A stretch of DNA of 64,000 bases, from contig NZ_SWFP01000011.1 in assembly GCF_005869225.1 (NCBI RefSeq), positions 1 through 64,000 of the forward strand, in the 5' to 3' direction. Shown in pieces: positions 1 through 7,503 of this stretch. Made by a program: the position numbers and the translations under genes. Every line of letters starts with the position of its first letter. Position 1 is the stretch's first letter. Source of the stretch: Dyadobacter bucti (GTDB lineage Bacteria > Bacteroidota > Bacteroidia > Cytophagales > Spirosomataceae). The notes beneath the pieces are model-generated. The model saw only the letters and a program-made list of their open reading frames with translations. It was not told the origin of the DNA and did no database searches.

Positions 1-57
1 TTAAACTATCTGAATCCTGCTGCCTTCGAGGCAGAATACTATCGGCAAACTGGGTGA
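1..57 (+). pseudogene. C-terminal end of a probable IS3-type transposase (OrfB), cut by window start
   Basis: Frame 1 is open from the first base and ends at TGA 55-57. The visible tail reads LNYLNPAAFEAEYYRQTG. This matches the usual end of IS3-family DDE integrases, where a short Y-x-S/N-P-x-x-F/Y-E motif follows the last catalytic region. Only 18 codons are visible, so the family call rests on this motif alone. The element would end a few tens of bases downstream; TGACGTGG, read on the minus strand from about 118, is a plausible terminal inverted repeat start. It could instead be the tail of an unrelated gene. Confidence 0.45.
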
Positions 58-118
58 GAATTGAGAAGTTAAATATTTACTAACCCGCAAAAGTGTAAAC
101 CAAAACGGAACCACGTCA

Positions 119-631
119 AGTACCTTATTTATGCTGGCTAATCTAGTACCTGATAATAATAAGCCTACAATGGTTTATCTGAACTTAGGTTATCGCATTA
201 CAGGAAAGGATGCAATATCACTGGAATTTAAAACCTGGAAATATGCCTGGCCAATTGGCATTCCTTTTGGAAAATCGTTTGAAGCAGAAGGAGAAGGGTT
301 TCCAGGTTATATCCGTGAATACGGGGTTTCACTTTCATATTACAGGTTTTTATGGAAAGGACTTTTTGCCCAAGTTGACGTGATGCCTGCTTTTCAAACT
401 TTTGTAAATGATAACGGTAATAAGATTGACAATGGCTTTCAGATCTTTAACACTTATTCCATTGGTTATCACATTAAATTTTTCAAAGACAGGCTTTTTT
501 TTCAACCTTCAATTGCAATAACCCATCGTCCCTATCAATCAACAATGCCTGATTCTTTTAAACAGGTAGACGATAGATGGTCGAGATTCTTCTTCGGACA
601 GCCGGGCCTTCATTTTGGGTTTAATTTTTAA
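119..631 (+). pseudogene. 5'-truncated outer-membrane beta-barrel-like protein
   Basis: From about 119 the frame reads STLFMLANLVPDNNKP and continues to a stop at 629-631, giving about 170 residues. Alternating aromatic/hydrophobic strands and a terminal FGFNF suit an outer-membrane beta-barrel or porin-like protein. No signal peptide precedes it: the same frame upstream hits a stop at 62-64 inside the presumed insertion sequence. The ATG at 131 falls inside what looks like continuous coding sequence and is probably not the native start. The simplest reading is that the insertion sequence removed the promoter, signal peptide and N-terminal strands. The exact family is not recognised. Confidence 0.55.
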
Positions 632-691
632 ACTGCAATGACTGGATGAAGGCAGTTATTTGCTTTTTAGGAGCTAAAATCCATAGCAGTC

Positions 692-768
692 GTAAAAGTT
701 GCCGCTTGGTCGGACGGCACAGGCCGCCCTGCGCCGAAACGTCGGACCGCCGAGGCGGCAACTTTAAC
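692..768. repeat. Large imperfect inverted repeat
   Basis: Left arm 692-705 and right arm 755-768 match as inverted repeats at 13 of 14 positions (arm core AAAGTTGCCGC), with further GC-rich complementarity inside (GTCGGAC-type segments at 709-714 and 740-747). It lies between the truncated barrel gene and the serine hydrolase. It may be a terminator-like structure, a small palindromic repeat, or the scar of a mobile element. No T-run follows on the plus strand, so a simple intrinsic terminator is unlikely. Confidence 0.5.
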
Positions 769-821
769 ATTTCGTTAACTTTCTTTTACCGGTCATTAAC
801 AGATGCCAGGATAACAACTTT

Positions 822-829
822 TAGCTTTG
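822..829 (+). promoter_or_regulatory. Bacteroidota -7 promoter element for the serine hydrolase gene
   Basis: TAGCTTTG matches the Bacteroidota -7 consensus TAnnTTTG exactly. It lies 43 bases before the ATG at 872, leaving a short leader. No clear TTTG -33 element is seen at the usual distance. Confidence 0.5.
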
Positions 830-871
830 CGGCGGTTAAAATCCTTGAAAACAAAACCGACCGAACCATCC

Positions 872-2611
872 ATGAAAAACCAACGCCTTTTTCTGATTCT
901 TTCCTTTTTATTAGTTGTATTGCAAGTCCAGGCGGATGATCTGGACGAATTTATCCGGAGCCAAATGCGGAAGCGCGGTATCCCCGGTTTGTCCCTGGCT
1001 ATCATTCAGGATGGGAAAATCCTGAAAGCTCAGTCATATGGATTCATTGATAAGGATGGAAAAGTACCTGTTACGGCGAACACCTTATTTCAGGCAGGCT
1101 CGGTGAGTAAATCGGTTGCGGCTATGGGCGCTCTGTATTTGGTTGAACAGAATAAACTTCTTTTGGATGAGGATGTTAACATAAAACTGAAAAGTTGGAA
1201 AGTTCCTGATAATGAGTTTACAAAAGATAAAAAGGTCACACTGCGCGGGATACTCAGTCATACTACCGGTCTTACGGTGCATGGATTCCCGGGATATGCT
1301 GTGGGCGCAAAGATCCCTTCGGTCGTTCAGATTCTGGATGGGACAGCCCCGGCCAATACGCCACCGGTCCGCGTGGACTTTGTTCCGGGCTCCCGTTGGC
1401 GGTATTCAGGTGGCGGTTATACGGTTATGCAGCAACTGATGGAGGATGTGACCGGAGCTGAATTCCCGGAGTTCATGAAAAACAATGTGCTTTCGCCATT
1501 GGGAATGAAAAACAGTACATACCAACAACCTTTACCTCCGGAATTGGCAAAATTGACGGCAACCGGTCACTACAGCGATCGAAGTTTAGTAGAAGGTCGC
1601 TGGCACATTTATCCTGAGATGGCAGCGGCGGGATTGTGGACCACGCCCTCCGATCTGGCTCGGTTCGCGATTAGTATTCAGCATGCTTATGCCGGAAAAT
1701 CAGGAAGTGTATTATCCCAATCCATGACCCGCCAGATGTTGACAGATCAGAAAAACAGGGATGGACTGGGTGTATTTTTGCAGGGTGACAGTACTACGCT
1801 CCGCTTCGGTCACAACGGGCGCGACGAGGGTTTTGATGCGTTACTGACCGCCAGTGCGGACAAGGGACAAGGCATTGTGATCATGATCAATGCGAATGAT
1901 AACTCGCATATGATGGGCAGGATCGTTGATTTTATCACTGACTATTATCACTGGGATGGATTTCCTGTAAAGATTAAACCGGCCGCGGTGAGTGTGGATC
2001 CCCACACTTTAACGGCTTTCGAAGGTCGATATGAATTATTTAATAATCGAATTGTCACTTTTGAGGCTGAGAATCAGCGACTCTTCACCCTGGAAGATGG
2101 TTTTGTTGATGAAGAATTTGTGCCCGTCGGCAATAATACGTTTACATCGACTGACCGCAATGTTTCTGTGACCTTCACTGACGACTCCAATGGAAATGTG
2201 ACTGGCTTCACACTTCAAGACAAAGACCAAGGCTATGAGCGAACAGTACCACGTATCGGGCCGCTTGCGCATGCCCATCAAACCCATGCCGATCCTGACC
2301 CGTCGCGCGCGCCCAAAATCATGGCGGCTTTGCAGGCGATAGTAAAAGGGGGTAAGACATTGGAAGAAGCATCAGGCCTTACTTCGGGGGCCAAACGCGA
2401 TTTTGCAGGGGGAATGCGGGAGCCGGAAACATTGAAATCCTTAACTTTTATTCATTCAGAAAACGTCGCAGGCCGTGGAATTAAACGTCATGAAAGCGAC
2501 GTAAGCGAAATAGTAACGTACCAATTGAAGTCCGATCAACCCGATACCTATATACTCGTCCATCTGACCTCCGACGGCTTGGTTACGGATTGCGATCTCG
2601 TAGAGAAGTAA
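872..2611 (+). CDS. Secreted serine hydrolase, class C beta-lactamase / PBP-like family
   Basis: The ATG at 872 is preferred over the in-frame TTG at 827 because it gives a clean signal peptide (MKNQRLFLILSFLLVVLQVQA) and leaves room for the promoter at 822. The product has 579 residues. The beta-lactamase-type catalytic set is visible: S77-V-S-K80, a Y178-S-G motif replacing the canonical YxN, and H314-N-G316. Proteins of this family act in the periplasm or at the cell surface as esterases, D-amino-acid or D,D-peptidases; few are true beta-lactamases. About 200 residues after the catalytic domain form an extra C-terminal domain. The gene stands alone between two decayed regions, so its substrate cannot be inferred. 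Confidence 0.85.
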   Translation: MKNQRLFLILSFLLVVLQVQADDLDEFIRSQMRKRGIPGLSLAIIQDGKILKAQSYGFIDKDGKVPVTANTLFQAGSVSKSVAAMGALYLVEQNKLLLDEDVNIKLKSWKVPDNEFTKDKKVTLRGILSHTTGLTVHGFPGYAVGAKIPSVVQILDGTAPANTPPVRVDFVPGSRWRYSGGGYTVMQQLMEDVTGAEFPEFMKNNVLSPLGMKNSTYQQPLPPELAKLTATGHYSDRSLVEGRWHIYPEMAAAGLWTTPSDLARFAISIQHAYAGKSGSVLSQSMTRQMLTDQKNRDGLGVFLQGDSTTLRFGHNGRDEGFDALLTASADKGQGIVIMINANDNSHMMGRIVDFITDYYHWDGFPVKIKPAAVSVDPHTLTAFEGRYELFNNRIVTFEAENQRLFTLEDGFVDEEFVPVGNNTFTSTDRNVSVTFTDDSNGNVTGFTLQDKDQGYERTVPRIGPLAHAHQTHADPDPSRAPKIMAALQAIVKGGKTLEEASGLTSGAKRDFAGGMREPETLKSLTFIHSENVAGRGIKRHESDVSEIVTYQLKSDQPDTYILVHLTSDGLVTDCDLVEK

Positions 2612-2639
2612 ATTGCTATTTGAAGTGAATGATGGAGGG

Positions 2640-2690
2640 TGCTTCTGTACTCAGAGCCAGTAAATGTCGAACCGGTTACGGATAGACTTA
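2640..2690. repeat. tRNA-3'-end-like repeat fragment (copy A)
   Basis: The segment carries GTACTCAGAGCC, then GTCGAACCGGTTACGGAT. It resembles, on the minus strand, the T-arm and acceptor 3' end of a tRNA, and aligns with the copies at 17.5 and 54.4 kb (shared AAATRTCGAACCGGTTRC core, R = purine). No complete tRNA can be folded. It probably marks an old recombination or insertion point. Confidence 0.4.
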
Positions 2691-2775
2691 AAGAAGTTGG
2701 TGAAATTAATTGGCTAATTATGAGCCATATATTGCAGGCGTAATAATCGGAATGAGGTTATAAGTAATGAAATGC

Positions 2776-3354
2776 TTAGACGGTTTTTACAACTTTTGCA
2801 GGGATACCTGCGACTATTGCATTAGCGGGAACATCCCGGCTGACTACTGCACCAGCTGCGACAATAGCGTTTTCACCAATTGTAACACCGGGTAAGATCG
2901 TAGCCGCCGCACCGATCCAGGCGTTTCGCCGGATTACAATCGGTTTGGGAATCACTGTCCCGCGATTGGCGGGATCTAGGGGATGCGTTTCCGAGGTCAA
3001 GTTAACCCTGGGGCCGATCATGACATCGTCCTCAATGGTAATTCCGCCCATATCCAAAAAAGAGCAGGCGTGGTTGATAAATACGTTTTTACCCAAAGTT
3101 ATGAACCTGCCAAAATTGGTATGGAAAGGAGGGAATATGGTTGTCGATCCGTCGATGTCTTTACCGGTAATTTCGCTCAGCCGCTGGCGCACCTGGTCGA
3201 TGTCTGCGGAAGTATTCAGGGCGGCGGATAACCGGATCGTCCTGGCCACGGCCTGCTGAAATTGATCGTATTCAGGATCATCTTTCCGGATAGCTTCACC
3301 TGCTCTCATTCTGCCAAAAATATCTTTCCCTGTTATCTGACTATTCATATCCAT
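2776..3354 (-). CDS. Hexapeptide-repeat O-acetyltransferase (maltose/galactoside acetyltransferase type)
   Basis: The product has 192 residues, counted from the ATG at 3354; an in-frame TTG precedes it. The second half is a left-handed beta-helix with hexapeptide repeats (for example IEDDVMIGPRVNLTSETHPLDP, then IGENAIVAAGAVVSRDVPANAIVAGIPAKVV). This is the typical acetyl-CoA-dependent sugar O-acetyltransferase pattern of the LacA/Maa/NodL group, including the catalytic-type His in SETHPLD. The N-terminal 70 residues fit the maltose acetyltransferase cap. The start overlaps the stop of the upstream lipoprotein gene (TGATG), so the two are translationally coupled. It is the last gene of the AraC-flanked cluster. 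The acceptor is unknown. Confidence 0.85.
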   Translation of the reverse strand: MDMNSQITGKDIFGRMRAGEAIRKDDPEYDQFQQAVARTIRLSAALNTSADIDQVRQRLSEITGKDIDGSTTIFPPFHTNFGRFITLGKNVFINHACSFLDMGGITIEDDVMIGPRVNLTSETHPLDPANRGTVIPKPIVIRRNAWIGAAATILPGVTIGENAIVAAGAVVSRDVPANAIVAGIPAKVVKTV

Positions 3355-3866
3355 CAAATTTGCTCTAATTCAAAGGTGACTGTTACGCTTCCGGAACCGT
3401 CAGCCGATGCTGCAACTGCGGCCGCAAGTCCAGCCGGATCATTGATTCGGCCGAGTTTTGTGTAACTGTAAGGTGTCGGAAACGATTGGTAAAAAAGCAC
3501 CAGCGTGTTAGACCCGTAGATCATCAGGTCACCCAGGTGGATGTTTCGGGGATTTGACGCATTGGTTGGTAGGTTTTCCGGAAACCGGTACAGCTTTTCA
3601 TTGCCATTTAACTCACTCATCGAAACGGTCATAGGCAACTTCGCTTTAAAAGCAGTCACCGTAACATTGTTAAGCAGCGTCGCTGTGAATGTTTTAGAAC
3701 CGATCCTGATTTTAAGCTGATTACTCAGCGTATCCTTATGAGTGCTGTCGTTGGTTTCCATATTCGTATCGGTAAGTATAACGTCATCCGTTTTGCAGGC
3801 CAAACTTCCAGTTAACAGCATGCCGAGTCCAAAGATGAGAATCAGGGAATTTTTCATTTCCTTCAT
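3354..3866 (-). CDS. Lipoprotein with cyclophilin-like fold domain
   Basis: A 170-residue protein with a lipoprotein signal (MKNSLILIFGLGMLLTGSLAC, lipobox LTGSLAC) and then a domain of about 115 residues. The pattern IRIGSKTFTATLLNN...AFKAKLPMTVSM...LGDLMIYGSNTLVLFYQSF matches the bacterial cyclophilin_like family, which shares the cyclophilin barrel but is not known to be a prolyl isomerase. It probably sits in the periplasm or on the outer membrane. It overlaps the acetyltransferase start and follows the broken dehydrogenase by 11 bases, so it belongs to the same operon. Function in this cluster is unknown. Confidence 0.75.
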   Translation of the reverse strand: MKEMKNSLILIFGLGMLLTGSLACKTDDVILTDTNMETNDSTHKDTLSNQLKIRIGSKTFTATLLNNVTVTAFKAKLPMTVSMSELNGNEKLYRFPENLPTNASNPRNIHLGDLMIYGSNTLVLFYQSFPTPYSYTKLGRINDPAGLAAAVAASADGSGSVTVTFELEQI

Positions 3867-3877
3867 TAAAAATCAGT

Positions 3878-4517
3878 TTAAATGGTGGCGGTATCGATCA
3901 CAAACCGGTAGCGGGCTTTTTTATCCATGACCTGCTGCCAGGCATCATTGATCTCTTCGGCTTTGATGATTTGTATTTGCGGGTAGATTTTGTTCTTCGC
4001 ACAATAGTCCATTACCTCCTGGGTTTCGGGAATGCCTCCAATAAGGGAACCGTTGAAATTTACCCTGTTGAAAATCATATTGAAGTTATTGATCGTCAAT
4101 TCACCATTTACCGGCTGGCCAACCTGGGTAAAATAGCCGTATGGTTTCACGCAGGAAATGTAATTGGACATATCATATGCATAGGGAACAGTGGAAATCA
4201 TGAAGTCCAGCTTTCCAAACCAGGGTTTGAGATCATCGGCACTTTTCACGACAATTAATGGTGTGAATGTCCGAATGGCAGATACCCGAATATTTAATAT
4301 CGATCAGAACGTCATGATCTCCGAGGGGACGCCGCTCAAAACTCCAAAGTTGTAGTTTGCCCAGTTTGTCCTTCCCTGCATATCCTTTCGATTTAACAGG
4401 GTTACTCATACTCGTCTGGCTGGTTTGTGAAAAAAGCCGCGTAGGGTATGTCATTAACAGACCTGTTGTTGTCATAGCCGTTTGCTGAATGAATTGTCTT
4501 CTTGATGCCTTTTTCAT
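3878..4517 (-). pseudogene. Tat-exported zinc alcohol dehydrogenase, collapsed by internal deletion and frameshift
   Basis: The N-terminal piece (4517 to 4233) has a twin-arginine leader (SRRQF) followed by the GroES-like start of a zinc alcohol dehydrogenase up to GICHSDIHTI, with the catalytic-zinc Cys. Reading then leaves frame and stops. The C-terminal piece (4249 to 3878) resumes in another frame with KSADDLKPWFGKLDFMIST and the typical end of a cinnamyl-alcohol-dehydrogenase-like protein. Compared with the usual length of about 350 residues, roughly 170 codons are missing, including the structural zinc lobe and the Rossmann NAD(P) site, so no active enzyme can be made. The ATG overlaps the stop of the upstream gene (ATGA). 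Confidence 0.8.
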
Positions 4518-4939
4518 TGTTTTAGTTTTTTAAAAATTTCTGACATGGTTTGTTTGTCAAGTGCAGTCATGTCCACGAGCTTCAATGCTTTCACCATTTT
4601 GAGCGTCGTTGTTTTGTAATGCTGGAAATGCGGCGTTTTTAAATGTGACTGATAGGCAGCACTGTCAGCATATATTTCTATAATCCTGATCTGGGTTGGC
4701 TGCTCTCTGATGCTCATGGGAAAAATGGCGATGACGCCCGGCTCCTTTTCGACCGAAGCTGCCGCTTCTTCTTTCAGGATCGCGTTGTATTCAGTCAGGA
4801 ACTCCGGCAGGATTTCGATTTCAGAAAGGCGGACCATCATCTGCCCCTGCGGCGAACTCTTAGTTTGGCCGCATACTGAGAATGGTAGCATGGCTCCAAT
4901 CAGCAATGCGCAAATACATGATTTGGTGATACGTTTCAT
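4514..4939 (-). CDS. Secreted antibiotic-biosynthesis-monooxygenase (ABM) domain protein
   Basis: A 141-residue product with signal peptide MKRITKSCICALLIGAMLPFSVCGQ and one dimeric alpha-beta-barrel ABM domain (VRLSEIEILPEFLTEYNAILKEE...EPGVIAIFP...IRIIEIYADSAAYQSHLKTPHFQHY). Family members are cofactor-free quinol or heme-type monooxygenases of about 100 residues; the last 25 residues here form a helical extension. Export is unusual for the family but recurs in Bacteroidota redox clusters. It is first in the minus-strand cluster, divergent from the AraC regulator at 5103, with the candidate operator 5012-5029 between them. Confidence 0.8.
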   Translation of the reverse strand: MKRITKSCICALLIGAMLPFSVCGQTKSSPQGQMMVRLSEIEILPEFLTEYNAILKEEAAASVEKEPGVIAIFPMSIREQPTQIRIIEIYADSAAYQSHLKTPHFQHYKTTTLKMVKALKLVDMTALDKQTMSEIFKKLKQ

Positions 4940-5011
4940 TGCATTAAGATTTGTTCTTCAATTTGTAAAACAAAGGTCGGTCACAATACCCGTTCCATTT
5001 TTATACAGGTT

Positions 5012-5029
5012 ACTGGTTTACTTACCAGT
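5012..5029. promoter_or_regulatory. Candidate AraC-family operator, perfect 6-6-6 palindrome
   Basis: ACTGGT and ACCAGT are separated by six bases (TTACTT) in the divergent spacer between the monooxygenase gene and araC-like gene 5103. The same arrangement (ACAGGT, TTACCT, ACCATT) and similar flanks recur at 17337-17354 beside the cupin gene, where only an AraC remnant survives. Sequence and position suit the binding site of this regulator. Confidence 0.45.
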
Positions 5030-5075
5030 TTTACGGATTTGGCCTTTCACCAGAATTTCTACGTGATCGCGTTAT

Positions 5076-5083
5076 TATATTTG
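5076..5083 (+). promoter_or_regulatory. Bacteroidota -7 promoter element for the AraC-type regulator
   Basis: TATATTTG matches TAnnTTTG exactly and ends 19 bases before the ATG at 5103, so the leader is very short. A weak TTTC at 5056-5059 may serve as the -33 element. Confidence 0.5.
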
Positions 5084-5102
5084 ACCTGTAAATCAATGAG
5101 AT

Positions 5103-5999
5103 ATGGAACAAGTAGAAAGGATAGATACTGTAAAGCAGTACAATAATTGGGTGGGCGCCAATACACTTAACCCTTTGGTCAGTGTGGTCAATTTCAATGA
5201 AATACCAACTGTGCAGCATTTCCGGCGTTACATGGGCGTTTACGCCGTGTTCCTCAAAAATATCAGGTGCGGGGATATGATCTATGGCTGCCAGCCTTAC
5301 GACTATGAGGACGGAACACTGGTTTTTGTCGCGCCAGGGCAGGTGTATGGGATTGACAGCAAAGGAAAATCCATAAAGCCCTCTGGCTATGCACTGGTTT
5401 TTCATCCGGATCTGCTTGCGGGCACTCATTTAGGTAAAATGATCAAGGACTATTCGTTCTTTTCCTATGAGGTCAACGAAGCACTGCATTTATCAAAAAA
5501 GGAAAGGGAGACCATTGTTGACTGTTTTGAAAAGATCCGCGCCGAGATCGGTCAAAATATCGACAAGCACAGTAAGACGTTGATTGTTTCCAACATCGAA
5601 TTGTTTCTCAACTACTGCATGCGGTTTTATGACCGGCAGTTTATTACGCGCAGCAATGCGAACAAAGACATTCTGGTACGGTTCGAAGAGTTGCTCAATG
5701 ATTACTTCAAATCCGGGAAAGCACAGACATTAGGTCTGCCAAGCGTAGCTTACTGCGCTGAATGCCTCTTTTTATCCCCCAATTACTTTGGCGACCTCAT
5801 TAAAAAAGAAACCGGCAACACCGCTTTGGATTTCATCCATTCCAGGCTGATTGAGGAAGCGAAAGTGAAAATATTTGAAGCCAACACGTCGATTGGCGAG
5901 ATTGCCTACCAATTGGGTTTTAAATACCAGCAGCATTTTACGAGGCTTTTTAAACAAAAAACCGGGGTTACGCCTAATGAATTCAGAAGTTTAAATTGA
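5103..5999 (+). CDS. AraC-family transcriptional regulator
   Basis: A 298-residue regulator with a cupin-like effector domain (about residues 15-170) and a C-terminal AraC double helix-turn-helix (about 190-298). The end is typical: IGEIAYQLGFKYQQHFTRLFKQKTGVTPNEFRSLN, with the second recognition helix and the GxTPxxFR signature. This subfamily lies divergent to oxidoreductase or monooxygenase clusters in Bacteroidota, as here. It probably regulates 4939-2776 and itself through the 5012 palindrome. A fragment of a paralogue (NCMRFYDRQLITR) lies at 17405, matching residues around 178-190 of this protein. Confidence 0.9.
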   Translation: MEQVERIDTVKQYNNWVGANTLNPLVSVVNFNEIPTVQHFRRYMGVYAVFLKNIRCGDMIYGCQPYDYEDGTLVFVAPGQVYGIDSKGKSIKPSGYALVFHPDLLAGTHLGKMIKDYSFFSYEVNEALHLSKKERETIVDCFEKIRAEIGQNIDKHSKTLIVSNIELFLNYCMRFYDRQFITRSNANKDILVRFEELLNDYFKSGKAQTLGLPSVAYCAECLFLSPNYFGDLIKKETGNTALDFIHSRLIEEAKVKIFEANTSIGEIAYQLGFKYQQHFTRLFKQKTGVTPNEFRSLN

Positions 6000-6085
6000 A
6001 CGAGGAATTAATTCAAGTCCTGAGAATCGTTTAACCACCGGCTGCGTCTTAAACGGGTTGGCCGAAAGCAGCTTACTAGTTTGCC

Positions 6086-6637
6086 AGGGACAATGCAGGC
6101 AGCCTGATAGACCCAGGCGCGCTGGTCGGCTCCGGCTTGCGTTTGCAAGGGCCGATGCTGATGTTGCAGCAGCAAAACCGGCTCAGGCTGGTCGTGGACG
6201 TGCCGGAAACTTACAGTGTTGGGTTAAAGCAGGGGAAAGATGTAACATTCACAGTCAATGCAATGCCCGGCAAGCAATTTAAAGGCAGGATCAGTCGCCG
6301 CTCCGGAAATATGAACCAGAAGTTCCGCTCGGAAACCGTAGAAATTGATGTAGTCAATACCAAGGGCGGAATCATGCCGGGCATGTTTGCCGAAGTCGTC
6401 TTTGCCCCGGAAGCAACTCAGGGTTCACTAACCGTGCCGAGCTCGGCGGTCGTCGTGTCAACGGAAGGACAGTATGTGATCAGGGTCAGTCAAGGAAAAG
6501 CAGAGTTTGTTGAAGTGCGCAAAGGAATGCAGTCCGAGGAGATGACAGAGGTTTTTGGCGCGCTGCGGGATGGCGACCAGATCATTGTCAACCCCCGGAA
6601 TGATATGAGAAATGGGGCGCAGGTTGCCATGAATTAA
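6086..6637 (+). pseudogene. 5'-truncated RND/HlyD-family efflux adaptor
   Basis: After an in-frame TAG the frame reads FARDNAGSLIDPGALVGSG, then the beta-barrel and membrane-proximal domains of a membrane fusion protein (LRLVVDVPETYSVGLKQGKDVTF...IMPGMFAEVVFAPEATQGSLTVPSSAVV...FGALRDGDQIIVNP). About the last 180 residues of a roughly 350-residue adaptor remain. Signal peptide, first beta-barrel strand, hairpin and most of the lipoyl domain are missing. The TTG at 6137 and an ATG at 6188 are in frame, but the fragment would not be exported. No pump gene is next to it. Confidence 0.75.
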
Positions 6638-6665
6638 GCAGGCACAAATTTTTGATAAGAAAGGC

Positions 6666-7058
6666 ATGAGCTCAGATAAAGACATTCATCCATCGCCTTT
6701 GAAACCCAACGACCATCTTGCCAACGAACGGACTTACCTGGCCTGGGTCAGGACCGGAATTGGTATCATGGCCTTTGGCTTTGTGGTTGTAAAGTTCTCA
6801 CTGTTTGTCAAACAGATCGGTTTTGTGCTTCAAACAAAGGTTGCTGCCCCTTCTCACGGATATTCATCCATTATCGGGATTATTCTGGTCGCTTTGGGAA
6901 CGCTGGCTATTTTATTTGCTTTTTTACAATACCGCCGGACTGAAAGTCAACTCAAAACCGGGACTTATAAACCGACAACTTTGTTGACGACCCTTCTGAC
7001 CGGCGTTATTTTACTGATTAGCATTTTGCTGATCGCTTATCTGCTGCAAAGTGTATGA
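6666..7058 (+). CDS. DUF202 (YidH-type) inner-membrane protein
   Basis: A 130-residue protein with the DUF202 signature at the N-terminus (LANERTYLAWVRTGIGIMAFGFVVVKFSLF) and three predicted membrane segments (about residues 35-53, 72-92 and 103-126). YidH/DUF202 proteins are small inner-membrane proteins of unknown biochemical role. The start is the ATG at 6666, 28 bases after the adaptor fragment. It lies upstream of arsR but is separated from it by the arsR promoter, so it need not belong to the arsenic operon. Confidence 0.85.
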   Translation: MSSDKDIHPSPLKPNDHLANERTYLAWVRTGIGIMAFGFVVVKFSLFVKQIGFVLQTKVAAPSHGYSSIIGIILVALGTLAILFAFLQYRRTESQLKTGTYKPTTLLTTLLTGVILLISILLIAYLLQSV

Positions 7059-7075
7059 TGCCAGGAAAAATATTC

Positions 7076-7094
7076 ATCGTAATATTGCAATTAA
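7076..7094. promoter_or_regulatory. Candidate ArsR operator 1
   Basis: The 19-mer ATCGTAATATTGCAATTAA recurs at 7473-7491 with 17 of 19 identities (consensus ATCGTAATATT-x-CA-x-TTAA). It overlaps the TTG of the putative -33 element of arsR, as expected for autorepression. Position and repetition support the call; no binding data are available. Confidence 0.55.
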
Positions 7095-7114
7095 TAAAAC
7101 ACAGATTATATTTG
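7085..7114 (+). promoter_or_regulatory. arsR promoter (-33 TTG, -7 TATATTTG)
   Basis: TTG at 7085-7087 and TATATTTG at 7107-7114 are 19 bases apart, a good Bacteroidota -33/-7 pair. The ATG of arsR follows only four bases after the -7 box, so the transcript would be leaderless or nearly so. Confidence 0.55.
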
Positions 7115-7118
7115 TGTC

Positions 7119-7451
7119 ATGGGAGTAACCAAGACTGAAATATTCACCGGGCAGCAAAACCGTATTGCGGATCTGGCCAAGGCATTTTCGCATCCTGCCA
7201 GAGTCGCGATCCTGCAATTGCTGATTGCCAAAAAAGCTTGTGTCTGTGGTGATCTGGTCGATGAGCTCGAACTTGCGCAGGCCACCGTTTCCCAGCATCT
7301 GAAAGAATTAAAACGGATCGGGATTATCCACGGAGAAATCAACCCGCCACGTGTTTGCTACTGCATCAACCCGGTCGTATGGGAAGAAGCACAGCGCGCA
7401 TTTGGAGCGATGCTTGACACGTTTATTGTGTCCGCGACCTGTTGTAACTAG
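7119..7451 (+). CDS. arsR: ArsR-family metal(loid)-responsive repressor
   Basis: A 110-residue winged-helix repressor. The DNA-binding core reads LAKAFSHPARVAILQLLIAKKACVCGDLVDELELAQATVSQHLKELKRIGII. The CVCG motif at the start of the alpha3 region corresponds to the classical CVC arsenite/antimonite-binding motif, and a C-terminal ATCCN gives a further Cys pair that could complete a three-Cys As(III) site. It starts the arsenic cluster and is followed within 60 bases by the DUF6428 gene. Binding is probably to the two ATCGTAATATT boxes, released by arsenite. Confidence 0.92.
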   Translation: MGVTKTEIFTGQQNRIADLAKAFSHPARVAILQLLIAKKACVCGDLVDELELAQATVSQHLKELKRIGIIHGEINPPRVCYCINPVVWEEAQRAFGAMLDTFIVSATCCN

Positions 7452-7472
7452 CACCTTTTTTTATTCGAATCA

Positions 7473-7491
7473 ATCGTAATATTACATTTAA
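7473..7491. promoter_or_regulatory. Candidate ArsR operator 2, upstream of the DUF6428 gene
   Basis: ATCGTAATATTACATTTAA, 17 of 19 identical to the box at 7076. It contains TACATTTA (7483-7490), one mismatch from the -7 consensus, so a second ArsR-controlled promoter may drive the DUF6428 gene separately from arsR. Confidence 0.5.
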
Positions 7492-7503
7492 CCAATAGAA
7501 ACC

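Noticed and set aside
646..939. 97-codon frame over the palindrome and hydrolase start
   Set aside because: It runs through the inverted repeat and overlaps the signal peptide of the serine hydrolase in another frame.
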